Shown: piece by piece, positions 1 through 5,529 of the stretch | How the letters are laid out: each line of letters opens with the position of its first letter | Numbering within the stretch: the stretch's first letter is position 1 | Assembly: GCA_949957035.1 (NCBI GenBank) | Contig: CATLIP010000170.1 | Coordinates: 1-5,529, forward strand | DNA length: 5,529 nt | Source: an uncultured Lachnospiraceae bacterium | Lineage (GTDB): Bacteria > Bacillota_A > Clostridia > Lachnospirales > Lachnospiraceae | Direction: 5' to 3' | The notes under the pieces: generated by a model | What the model was told of the DNA's origin: nothing | What the model saw: the letters and a program-made list of their open reading frames with translations, nothing else | Database searches by the model: none | Program-made: the position numbers and the translations under genes

Positions 1-1
1 T

Positions 2-271
2 ATGACGGAGGGAACAGTAAGACGGGATGGGCGGATCATAGAGGTGACATCCACAGAATTTCGGATATTAAAGATGTTTCTGGAAAGGCCCGGGACCATT
101 TTTACGAAACAGCAGATTTTTGAGCAGGTCTGGGAGGATATCTATCGCGGGGATGACAATACGGTTATGGTCCATATCAGCAATCTGAGAAAGAAATTGG
201 AAGAAGGGGAAGACGGTGAACCATTTATCCGAACGATTAAGGGACTTGGGTATAAAGTGGAGAAGAGGTAA
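2..271 (+). CDS. Response regulator, OmpR/PhoB family, C-terminal DNA-binding domain (5' partial)
   Basis: This is the last 89 or so residues of a two-component response regulator; the receiver domain with its phospho-acceptor Asp lies upstream of the window. The ATG at position 2 is only the first codon in frame here and is unlikely to be the real start. What is visible is a complete winged-helix effector domain: a short beta-strand lead-in, the helix 'TSTEFRILKMFLERPG', then 'FTKQQIFEQVW', the recognition-helix stretch 'NTVMVHISNLRKKLE', and the closing wing 'IRTIKGLGYKVEK'. Such proteins bind direct repeats in target promoters once phosphorylated. The 'YRGDDNTVMVHISNLRKKLE' stretch is close to VanR-like members, but that does not identify the target genes. 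The stop codon (269-271) lies inside the ribosome-binding-like sequence before the kinase gene, so the two are surely co-transcribed and act as a cognate pair. Confidence 0.93.
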   Translation: MTEGTVRRDGRIIEVTSTEFRILKMFLERPGTIFTKQQIFEQVWEDIYRGDDNTVMVHISNLRKKLEEGEDGEPFIRTIKGLGYKVEKR

Positions 272-1652
272 AGGAGGAAGCGTATTTCGGCAGCTTGTGG
301 CAAGCTATATTGTATTTGCCATGGTATCTGTTTTCTTGTTGTATCTGTGCATGTTTGGAGTCCTGATTTTTATCGGCGGCGGGCAGCTTGAATCTTTAGC
401 GCCCTATGAGTTGGTAGATGATGAGGGAAATGTAGGTGATTTCAGTTCCTTTAAGCGGCTGGGCGGCTGGATTGAGATGCTCGACGAGTCTTATAATGTG
501 AAGGAGGTGTATGGAGAGAAGAAAGACCGGATTATGGCTTATTCTATGGAGGAGCTTACAGAGTATCTGACGGCGGATAATCTGGTGGAGACAGGGACCT
601 CTGCCAGCGAATACAGAGGATATCTGAAAGCTGTACGGACAGAGGATAAGACCGCGTATTATCTGATGAAGATTGGAAGAAACGCGCTTAAGATGAGCTA
701 TACCTACAGTGTGGGGAGGGATACCCGGACTGTCCGGGTGGCGGCGACGGCGTTTGTTTTTTTCGGAATATTGTTTCTGATTAGCTGCCTTTTGATGAGC
801 AGGTATCTGTCACGCAAGATTCAAAAACCTCTTCAGAAGATTATGGAGGGGATGGAGCTGGTGCGCGCAGGAGACAGCCGGGTGCGGCTTGATTTTGAAG
901 CGCAGCGGGAGTTTGCGGAAATCAGAGATACCTTTAACATGATGATAGGGCAGTTAGATTCAGAAAAGCGCAGAAAGCAGCAGGATGAAGAGCGGAAGAA
1001 TCGGATGCTTTTGGAGATTTCCCATGATATCAAGACTCCTGTGTCCACCATCAAGAGCAGCGCCCTGGCCTTGGAGGAGGGGCTTGTGAAGCCTGAGAAG
1101 CTGCCGCAGTATTATCAGATGATTGATAAGAAGGCAGGGCGCGTCAATAGCCTGGTCAATGAACTGTTTCAACTTCTGAAAATGGAGGATAAGGGTTATA
1201 TGCTCCAAATGGAGAGAACGGACCTATGCGAACTTGCGAGACAAATCTGTGCGGAGTATTATGAGGAGATAACAGGGCGGGGGCTGGATTTTCAGATTCA
1301 GATACCGGAAACGCCAATTTATGCTGAGATTGATAGAAAAGAATTTTCGCGGGTTATAGAAAATCTTCTTGGAAACGCAGGGAAATATAACCGGACGGGG
1401 AGAAGGGTGACAGTGGAGGTGGGGCGGATGGATGGAAAGACAGCGCTTTCGGTCTGGGATGATGGGGAACCGGTTTCAGAAGAATTGCGTCCGGTTCTTT
1501 TCGACCCTTTTGTGAGGGGAGATTATGCAAGGCAAAGCAGCGGCGGAACGGGCCTTGGGCTTGCGATTGCTTCTAAGGCTGTGGAGAAGCATGGGGGAGA
1601 ATTGCGGTATGTTCTGCGGGATAAGGGAAATGAGTTTTTGGTATTGATTTAA
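216..1652 (+). CDS. Membrane sensor histidine kinase, HAMP-HisKA-HATPase type
   Basis: This is a complete inner-membrane sensor kinase, presumably phosphorylating the regulator just upstream. Numbering from the GTG at 216, TM1 is about residues 30-54 and an extracytoplasmic sensor region of about 115 residues follows. TM2 is about 174-195, and a HAMP linker about 196-250. The HisKA H-box 'EISHDIKTP' has the phospho-acceptor His270. The HATPase domain shows the N-box (N383, N387 in 'ENLLGNAGKYN'), G1 box (D415-D416-G417), F-box 'FDPFVRG' (429-435) and G2 box 'GGTGLGLA' (443-450). No key catalytic residue is missing. The sensor region matches no ligand-binding fold I recognise, so the signal is unknown. 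The start is uncertain. GTG 216 overlaps the regulator by 56 bases and has an SD-like GAAGGGGA just before it, but a much better SD lies at 270-277. TTG 246 and GTG 297 are other in-frame options. A start near 282-297 would still leave TM1 intact. Confidence 0.93.
   Translation: MNHLSERLRDLGIKWRRGKGGSVFRQLVASYIVFAMVSVFLLYLCMFGVLIFIGGGQLESLAPYELVDDEGNVGDFSSFKRLGGWIEMLDESYNVKEVYGEKKDRIMAYSMEELTEYLTADNLVETGTSASEYRGYLKAVRTEDKTAYYLMKIGRNALKMSYTYSVGRDTRTVRVAATAFVFFGILFLISCLLMSRYLSRKIQKPLQKIMEGMELVRAGDSRVRLDFEAQREFAEIRDTFNMMIGQLDSEKRRKQQDEERKNRMLLEISHDIKTPVSTIKSSALALEEGLVKPEKLPQYYQMIDKKAGRVNSLVNELFQLLKMEDKGYMLQMERTDLCELARQICAEYYEEITGRGLDFQIQIPETPIYAEIDRKEFSRVIENLLGNAGKYNRTGRRVTVEVGRMDGKTALSVWDDGEPVSEELRPVLFDPFVRGDYARQSSGGTGLGLAIASKAVEKHGGELRYVLRDKGNEFLVLI
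270..277 (+). promoter_or_regulatory. Strong Shine-Dalgarno AAAGGAGG without a well-placed start codon
   Basis: AAAGGAGG is a near-perfect anti-SD match that overlaps the response regulator stop codon, the usual arrangement for translational coupling to a kinase gene. In the kinase frame the codon at normal distance (282-284, 4 bases on) is GTA, which is not a standard start. The next standard in-frame start is GTG at 297, 19 bases away. No in-frame ATG is nearby. Either an upstream GTG/TTG is used and this site is incidental, or the original start here has mutated. Confidence 0.5.
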
Positions 1653-1681
1653 TTATAGAAGTAGAGCTTATGTATATCCTG

Positions 1682-1690
1682 TGTTATAAT
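1682..1690 (+). promoter_or_regulatory. Candidate extended -10 element, TGTTATAAT
   Basis: TATAAT at 1685-1690 is preceded by TG one base upstream, giving an extended -10 hexamer. At 17 bases spacing the -35 position (about 1662-1667, TAGAGC) matches the consensus poorly. It could drive transcription into the decayed cassette that follows. It may instead be a chance A/T-rich match or a leftover from sequence now deleted. Confidence 0.3.
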
Positions 1691-1730
1691 GAAAACATGC
1701 GGATATGCGGCCTGTGTTTGTAAACTTAAA

Positions 1731-1805
1731 TTTCCATTTAGTTTTCATACTTTGTCGGCGCTGGATTGCCTGACCTTTGACAGGAGTGATGTTGTTTATG
1801 ACTGA
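1731..1805 (+). pseudogene. C-terminal remnant of a DUF3990-like protein
   Basis: A short frame ending at TGA 1803-1805 reads 'FSFHTLSALDCLTF' followed by 'DRSDVVYD'. This looks like the tail of a real protein: the pattern [IV]SFHT..AL..L.F is one I recall from the C-terminus of DUF3990 proteins, a small family common in gut Clostridia. The frame is open back to 1665, with an ATG at 1689, but the upstream part is Cys-rich, has no ribosome-binding site and does not resemble the family. The rest of the gene therefore appears to have been lost. The tail overlaps the start of the next gene by 8 bases (ATGACTGA, 1798-1805), an arrangement expected only if both were once an operon. The family assignment is from memory and unverified. 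The alternative is a chance 38-codon frame. Confidence 0.42.
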
Positions 1806-2103
1806 TAAAGAAAAAAATGATTTTTTTATGTGTGTTCTTTGATTGAATTTATAGCCCGCCAGACAAAAAACAGAAGAGGTGTTATTATTGAGGCGTTAGG
1901 GAAGGATGGTGTTGAAAAACAGCTGCATGATGCAGAGGTAAATCACAGCCTTTCTTTTGAACAGGTATGTGATGAGGTGATAGCTCAATACAAGATTCCA
2001 TGCGGTGATTTTGACACGATTACGGAATGTAAATATACTGATTTATTATCAGAATCCGAGTTATCTGGAATGTTCTTATGAAGCAGGATATTTACTGGAT
2101 TAA
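1798..2103 (+). pseudogene. Frameshifted and internally deleted small conserved Clostridia gene
   Basis: ATG 1798 starts 'MTDKEKNDFFMCVL' and stops at 1840-1842. An SD-like AGGAG is at 1782-1786, 11 bases from this ATG. Adding one T to the T7 run at 1821-1827 joins this to the frame at 1830-2081, giving MTDKEKNDFFY then 'VCSLIEFIARQTKNRRG' and on to 'ITECKY'. The N-terminal part then reads as one continuous, sensible protein of about 80 residues. After 'CKYT' the sense is lost ('DLLSESELSGMFL', stop 2079-2081). From 2041 another frame, the one used by ATG 1798, reads 'IYYQNPSYLECSYEAGYLLD' and stops at 2101-2103, which looks like the genuine C-terminus. Full-length relatives, as I recall them, are about 60 residues longer between these two points. 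I know of no established function. Such proteins often sit beside DUF3791/DUF3990 genes, suggesting a toxin-antitoxin-like or accessory module. Its function here is presumably lost. Confidence 0.6.
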
Positions 2104-2111
2104 ACTCTATG

Positions 2112-2147
2112 AGTCCCCGCCAGATGGCGGGGACTTTGTTACTTTTA
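2112..2147 (+). terminator. Rho-independent terminator after the decayed cassette
   Basis: A perfect 10-bp stem, AGTCCCCGCC (2112-2121) and GGCGGGGACT (2126-2135), closes on the 4-base loop AGAT and is followed by a U-rich tail, TTGTTACTTTT. It starts 8 bases after the last stop of the decayed gene, so it probably was that cassette's terminator. It now also shields the methyltransferase operon from read-through of the two-component genes. There is no matching A-tract on the 5' side, so it is probably one-directional. Confidence 0.88.
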
Positions 2148-2173
2148 TAGAGAATGTAAGAACTTTTCCCTTG

Positions 2174-2202
2174 TTGAAAAACCTTCCGCCCCATGGTATA
2201 AT
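2174..2202 (+). promoter_or_regulatory. Sigma-A type promoter of the methyltransferase-hslO-nadE unit
   Basis: The -35 is TTGAAA (2174-2179, five of six consensus bases), the spacer is exactly 17 bases, and the -10 is a perfect TATAAT (2197-2202). TG at 2194-2195 makes it an extended -10 as well. The expected transcription start is near 2209-2210, leaving a leader of about 44 bases before ATG 2254. This predicts strong, mainly housekeeping transcription. I see no clear operator repeat over the promoter. Confidence 0.85.
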
Positions 2203-2209
2203 TAAAAAA

Positions 2210-2225
2210 GCACGCCGATACGTGC
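2210..2225 (+). promoter_or_regulatory. Small stem-loop at the predicted 5' end of the operon mRNA
   Basis: GCACG (2210-2214) and CGTGC (2221-2225) can pair around the 6-base loop CCGATA. The stem falls exactly where the transcript should begin given the promoter at 2174-2202. A hairpin at the 5' terminus can protect mRNA from 5'-dependent decay. Five base pairs is short, so chance is a real alternative. Confidence 0.3.
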
Positions 2226-2253
2226 ATTATTTCAGATTGCGAAGGAGAATAAG

Positions 2254-3012
2254 ATGGAGGCATATACAAGTTTTGCTGAGGTATATGATACATTTATGGA
2301 TAATGTACCTTACGGAGAGTGGGCAGATTATCTTCATGATATAATGAAAGAATACGACATCTTCGACGGGCTGGTGTTGGAACTGGGCTGCGGGACGGGA
2401 ATTATGACGGAATTGCTGGCCCAAAAGGGATATGATATGATTGGTGTGGACAATTCTGAAGCCATGCTTGAGCTTGCCATGGAGAAGCGGATTAAGAGCG
2501 GCCACGATATTCTGTATCTTCTGCAGGACATGCAGTCCTTTGAATTGTATGGTACAGTCAAGGCGGTTGTGAGCGTCTGTGACTCCATTAATTATATAAA
2601 GGACGACGGAGAATTAACAGAAGTTTTCAAGCTGGTGAATAATTATTTGGACCCTCAGGGTATATTTATCTTTGATTTTAACACAGAATATAAGTACCGG
2701 GAGATACTGGGAGACAGGGTAATTGCCGAGGAGAGGGAGGAGTGCAGCTTTATCTGGGAGAATTATTATCGGACTGAGGATAAGACCAATGAATACCAGT
2801 TGACACTGTTCGTCCAGAGCCAGGACGATGCAAATCTCTACCGGAGATATCAGGAGGTTCATCAGCAGAAGGCATATACATTGGAGAAGATTAAGACGCT
2901 TATTGAGAAGGCGGGGCTTCGCTATGTTGCGGCATATGACGCATATACAAAGAAGGCGCCGATGTATACCAGCGGACGTGTCTGTGTGATAGCGCAGGAA
3001 TATGGAAAGTAA
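2254..3012 (+). CDS. Class I SAM-dependent methyltransferase, YqeM-like
   Basis: This is a complete cytoplasmic protein of 252 residues with a Rossmann-fold methyltransferase domain. Residues 4-27 ('YTSFAEVYDTFMDNVPYGEW') are the typical lead of the YqeM-like group. Motif I is 'VLELGCGTGI' (41-50), the SAM-binding glycine loop. The acidic residue after beta-2 is D66 in 'IGVDNS', and D92 in 'LLQDM' fits the adenine-contact position. 'GIFIFDFNT' (136-144) is the later core strand. The second half carries the mixed beta insertion seen in this group, and a final strand 'SGRVCVIAQ' ends the fold. The substrate is unknown; homologues are often annotated only as 'methyltransferase domain-containing protein', and in Bacillus yqeM sits beside the ribosome-silencing factor gene. 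The start is well supported by GAAGGAG at 2241-2247, 6 bases upstream of the ATG. It is the first gene after the promoter at 2174-2202. Confidence 0.9.
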   Translation: MEAYTSFAEVYDTFMDNVPYGEWADYLHDIMKEYDIFDGLVLELGCGTGIMTELLAQKGYDMIGVDNSEAMLELAMEKRIKSGHDILYLLQDMQSFELYGTVKAVVSVCDSINYIKDDGELTEVFKLVNNYLDPQGIFIFDFNTEYKYREILGDRVIAEEREECSFIWENYYRTEDKTNEYQLTLFVQSQDDANLYRRYQEVHQQKAYTLEKIKTLIEKAGLRYVAAYDAYTKKAPMYTSGRVCVIAQEYGK

Positions 3013-3017
3013 GAGGG

Positions 3018-3039
3018 AAAAGGGGCAGAGAACAGAAGG
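3018..3039 (+). promoter_or_regulatory. Poorly spaced ribosome-binding region of hslO
   Basis: Two purine-rich SD candidates precede ATG 3040. AAAAGGGG (3018-3025) lies 14 bases away, too far, and AGAAGG (3034-3039) touches the ATG, too near. Neither is ideal, yet the protein homology clearly begins at this ATG. Translation may be moderate or partly coupled to the methyltransferase gene, which ends 27 bases upstream. Confidence 0.4.
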
Positions 3040-3918
3040 ATGGAAGATTATATAGTAAGAGCTACAGCTGCAAATCAGCAGATTCGTGCGTTTGCGGCAA
3101 CCACCAGACAGTTGGTAGAGACAGCGAGGAGCCGGCATAATACAAGCCCTGTGGCAACGGCTGCTCTGGGAAGGCTCCTTAGCGCCGGGGTCATGATGGG
3201 CAGCATGATGAAGAACGATACGGATATGCTGACGCTTCAGATTCGCGGGGACGGACCAATCGAAGGTCTTACGGTTACGGCAGACAGCCATGGTAATGTG
3301 AAGGGATATGCGGGGAATCCCAGTGTAATGCTTCCGCCCAAGAACGGGAAACTGGATGTAGGCGGGGCAGTGGGAATCGGCCTGCTTCAAGTGATTAAGG
3401 ATATGGGACTCAAAGAGCCTTATTCTGGGCAGACGATTCTGGTGTCCAGTGAGATTGCAGAGGATCTGACCTATTATTTTGCCAATTCGGAGCAGGTGCC
3501 ATCCTCTGTAGGTCTTGGGGTTCTGATGGAGAAAGACAATACGGTGAGCTGTGCAGGCGGATTTATTATACAGATGATGCCCTTTGCTTCGGAGAAGACT
3601 ATCTGTCAGGTGGAGGAGAATCTAAAGAAGGTCCCTTCTGTGACTTCCATTCTCAGAGAGGGACATACACCAAAAGAGCTGCTTGAGATTTTATTTGACG
3701 GATTAGACCTTGAGATTACCGATACAATGCCTGCAAGATTTCATTGTAACTGTTCGAAGGAGAGAGTAGAACAGGCGGTTGCGAGTATCGGAAGGAAAGA
3801 GATACAGGCCATGATTGAGGAAGGTGAAGATATCGAAGTGAAATGCCATTTCTGTAACACAGCGTATCAATATACGGTGGAGGAGCTTAAGGAAATCGTG
3901 AAACGTAGCAGAGCTTGA
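3040..3918 (+). CDS. hslO: Hsp33, redox-regulated holdase chaperone
   Basis: This is a full-length Hsp33 (292 residues, the usual family length). The N-terminal domain opens with 'YIVRATAANQQIRAFAATT' and continues with family hallmarks: 'LLSAGVMMGSMMK' (46-58), 'LQIRGDGPIEGLTVTAD' (66-82), 'GYAGNP' (89-94), and 'GGFIIQMMP' (173-181). The C-terminal redox switch has all four zinc-binding cysteines: C236 and C238 (CxC, 'FHCNCS') and C269 and C272 (CxxC, 'KCHFC'). In known Hsp33, reduced cysteines hold zinc and keep the chaperone inactive. Oxidation by peroxide or hypochlorite together with unfolding heat forms disulfides, releases zinc and exposes the client-binding surface in the cytoplasm. 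All switch residues are present, so the protein should be functional. It lies 27 bases after the methyltransferase and 28 bases before nadE, with no terminator on either side, which supports one transcript. Confidence 0.97.
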   Translation: MEDYIVRATAANQQIRAFAATTRQLVETARSRHNTSPVATAALGRLLSAGVMMGSMMKNDTDMLTLQIRGDGPIEGLTVTADSHGNVKGYAGNPSVMLPPKNGKLDVGGAVGIGLLQVIKDMGLKEPYSGQTILVSSEIAEDLTYYFANSEQVPSSVGLGVLMEKDNTVSCAGGFIIQMMPFASEKTICQVEENLKKVPSVTSILREGHTPKELLEILFDGLDLEITDTMPARFHCNCSKERVEQAVASIGRKEIQAMIEEGEDIEVKCHFCNTAYQYTVEELKEIVKRSRA

Positions 3919-3946
3919 CAGGTATGAAAAGGAGTGGAGCAGTAAA

Positions 3947-5529
3947 ATGAAGGATGGGTTTTTGAAGGTGGCGGCGGCGACGCCGGATATTCGGGTCGCA
4001 GATGTTGCCTATAATACAGAAAAGATATGCAGTCTGATTGACGAGGCTGTGGATACAGGAGCGAAGCTGGTGGTATTTCCGGAGCTGTGCGTGACCGGCT
4101 ATACCTGCGGCGACCTCTTTGCACAGGAGATACTGCTTAAGGATGCAAGGCTTGCACTTCACAGGCTTGCAGAACATACAGCTGAAAAGGATGCTTTGGT
4201 GTTTGTAGGACTTCCTGTTTCTGTGGAGGGGAAGTTATATAATGTAGCGGCGGCATTGAACAGAGGTAAGATTCTTGGATTTACGACCAAGACATTTTTG
4301 CCGAATTACGGGGAATTTTACGAGATGCGCCAGTTCTGCCAGGGGCCAAAGACACCCCGGGAGATTCTGTTTGACGGACAGACCATTCCCTTTGGACCTA
4401 AGCTTTTATTTACGGCATCGGCGATGGAGTCTCTGGCGGTATCTGCGGAGATTTGCGAGGACGCATGGTCTGCCGCCTCTCCCGGTATTGACGCGGCAAG
4501 GGAAGGAGCGGTAGTGATTGTCAATTGTTCGGCAAGTGACGAGACGATCGGGAAGGATTCTTACCGCAGAAGTCTGATAGAGGGGCAGTCTGCCCGTCTG
4601 ATATGCGGTTATGTATATGCCAACGCAGGGGAAGGAGAGTCCACTACGGATTTGGTGTTTGGCGGCCATAATCTGATTGCAGAGAACGGATGCATCTTAA
4701 AAGAACGCGGCCGTTTTGTAAATGGCATTATCTGCTCGGAGATTGACATAAAGCGTCTGCTAAATGAGAGAAGAAGGAATACCACATTTCAGCCGGCACA
4801 AGAGACGGGATTTAAGAGGATTCCATTTGATATAAAGGAAGACAGGACAAGCCTTACCAGAAGGATTTCCTCCAGACCTTTTGTCCCTGCAGATGAACAA
4901 AAGCGGGCGAAACGCTGTGAAGAGATTCTCATGATTCAGGCAATGGGGCTTAAGAAGCGGCTGCTCCATGCCCGCGCAAAGAGCGCTGTGGTAGGAATTT
5001 CGGGCGGACTGGACTCCACTCTTGCCCTTTTGGTGACAGCGAAAGCCTTTGATATGCTGGGCCTTGAGAGAGAGGGAATTACGGCGGTGACCATGCCTTG
5101 TTTCGGAACGACGGACAGGACCTATAAGAATGCCTGTAAGATGTCTGTAAAGCTGGGAGTTAAGCTTAGGGAGATTCCGATTAGCGCGTCGGTGAACCAA
5201 CATTTTGAGGATATTGGCCATAATCCCCTAGAGCATAGCGTAACCTTTGAGAACGCCCAGGCCAGAGAGCGCACTCAGGTATTGATGGATGTGGCCAACC
5301 AGAACGGGGGCATTGTAATCGGAACCGGAGATATGTCGGAGTTAGCCCTTGGGTGGGCTACCTACAATGGGGACCACATGTCCATGTATGGGGTAAATGC
5401 TTCTGTGCCCAAGACATTGGTTCGGCATCTGGTCCATTACTATGCGGATACCTGCGGGGATAGGGAGTTGAAGGAGGTGCTCTATGATGTGCTGGACACT
5501 CCTGTAAGCCCTGAACTGCTTCCGCCGAA
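3947..5529 (+). CDS. nadE: Glutamine-dependent NAD+ synthetase (3' partial)
   Basis: This is the two-domain form of NAD+ synthetase, which makes NAD+ from deamido-NAD+ and ATP using ammonia released from glutamine. The N-terminal nitrilase-like glutaminase domain has the catalytic triad E46 ('FPELCVTGY'), K115 ('TKTFLPNY') and C170 ('EICEDAW'). The C-terminal synthetase domain has the ATP-pyrophosphatase loop 'SGGLDST' (352-358) and the conserved stretches 'MPCFGTTDRT' (383-392), 'NAQARERTQVLMDVAN' (436-451) and 'GTGDMSELALGW' (459-470). The frame is open to the window end after 527 residues; the family usually has about 630-640, so roughly 110 residues lie outside. ATG 3947 is supported by AAAAGGAG (3927-3934) and a better-spaced GGAG (3936-3939, 7 bases before the ATG). 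It is probably the third gene of the operon beginning at 2254. Having the glutaminase domain means it does not need free ammonia. Confidence 0.97.
   Translation, partial: MKDGFLKVAAATPDIRVADVAYNTEKICSLIDEAVDTGAKLVVFPELCVTGYTCGDLFAQEILLKDARLALHRLAEHTAEKDALVFVGLPVSVEGKLYNVAAALNRGKILGFTTKTFLPNYGEFYEMRQFCQGPKTPREILFDGQTIPFGPKLLFTASAMESLAVSAEICEDAWSAASPGIDAAREGAVVIVNCSASDETIGKDSYRRSLIEGQSARLICGYVYANAGEGESTTDLVFGGHNLIAENGCILKERGRFVNGIICSEIDIKRLLNERRRNTTFQPAQETGFKRIPFDIKEDRTSLTRRISSRPFVPADEQKRAKRCEEILMIQAMGLKKRLLHARAKSAVVGISGGLDSTLALLVTAKAFDMLGLEREGITAVTMPCFGTTDRTYKNACKMSVKLGVKLREIPISASVNQHFEDIGHNPLEHSVTFENAQARERTQVLMDVANQNGGIVIGTGDMSELALGWATYNGDHMSMYGVNASVPKTLVRHLVHYYADTCGDRELKEVLYDVLDTPVSPELLPP

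Noticed and set aside
1689..1730. ATG 1689 as the start of a genuine 38-residue peptide
   Set aside because: No ribosome-binding site precedes it and the first 14 residues are Cys-rich with no resemblance to the tail; only the part from about 1731 looks protein-like.
1689..1748. Inverted repeat ATGAAAAC (1689-1696) and GTTTTCAT (1741-1748)
   Set aside because: Only 8 A/T-rich bases separated by 44, with no T-tract; chance is likely and no function is suggested.
1777..1782. TTGACA as a -35 promoter element
   Set aside because: No acceptable -10 lies 16-18 bases downstream, and the bases encode part of the 'LTFDRSD' tail.
2078..2344. An 88-codon plus-strand frame, ATG at 2078, running through the terminator and promoter into the methyltransferase start
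   Set aside because: It spans a perfect terminator hairpin and a consensus promoter, has no convincing SD, and its translation looks like noncoding sequence.
2614..3390. A long open minus-strand frame (258 codons) across the methyltransferase and hslO genes
   Set aside because: It lies opposite two genes with clear conserved domains, crosses their boundary, and its translation is Cys/His/Ser-rich with no recognisable fold. It is an antisense shadow.
3915..3920. TTGACA at the end of hslO as an internal nadE promoter
   Set aside because: The only -10-like sequence, TAAAAT at 3943-3948, is 22 bases away and overlaps the nadE start codon.
4760..5221. A 153-codon minus-strand frame within nadE
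   Set aside because: It is antisense to the conserved synthetase region including the SGGLDS loop. It has no plausible protein character or separate promoter.
1..5529. CRISPR array, tRNA/rRNA genes, insertion sequence or phage attachment site
   Set aside because: I saw no regularly spaced repeats, no cloverleaf-like or rRNA sequence, no transposase frame and no matching terminal repeats.

Overview
The window looks like the chromosome of a mid-GC Firmicute of class Clostridia, most likely Lachnospiraceae. Purine-rich Shine-Dalgarno sites, consensus -35/-10 promoters, a VanR/PhoB-type two-component pair, and the run methyltransferase, Hsp33, large glutamine-dependent NAD+ synthetase all fit. 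This placement rests on protein style and gene order; no search was run. All convincing genes are on the + strand.

Region 1 (1-1652) holds the 3' end of an OmpR/PhoB-family response regulator and a complete membrane sensor histidine kinase. The kinase frame overlaps the regulator, and its true start codon is hard to place. Their target is not visible here.

Region 2 (1653-2253) has no intact gene but is not empty. It reads as the wreck of a small accessory cassette. The C-terminal tail of one protein (about 1731-1805) runs into the start of a second gene (ATG 1798) through an 8-base overlap. The second gene has lost its frame at a T7 run (1821-1827) and much of its middle, but its C-terminal tail survives in another frame (2041-2103). 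From memory, the pieces resemble DUF3990-type proteins and the small conserved Clostridia protein often beside them. A strong terminator (2112-2147) and a near-consensus promoter (2174-2202) close off this relic and open the next unit.

Region 3 (2254-5529) is a probable operon: a YqeM-like class I SAM-dependent methyltransferase, the redox-switched chaperone Hsp33 (hslO), and glutamine-dependent NAD+ synthetase (nadE, cut by the window end). Gaps are 27-28 bases with no terminator between genes. Hsp33 senses oxidative unfolding and NadE makes NAD+, so the unit has a loose redox/housekeeping theme, although co-transcription does not prove a shared function.

I see no clear new system. The most informative stretch is the decayed cassette, followed by the odd kinase start.
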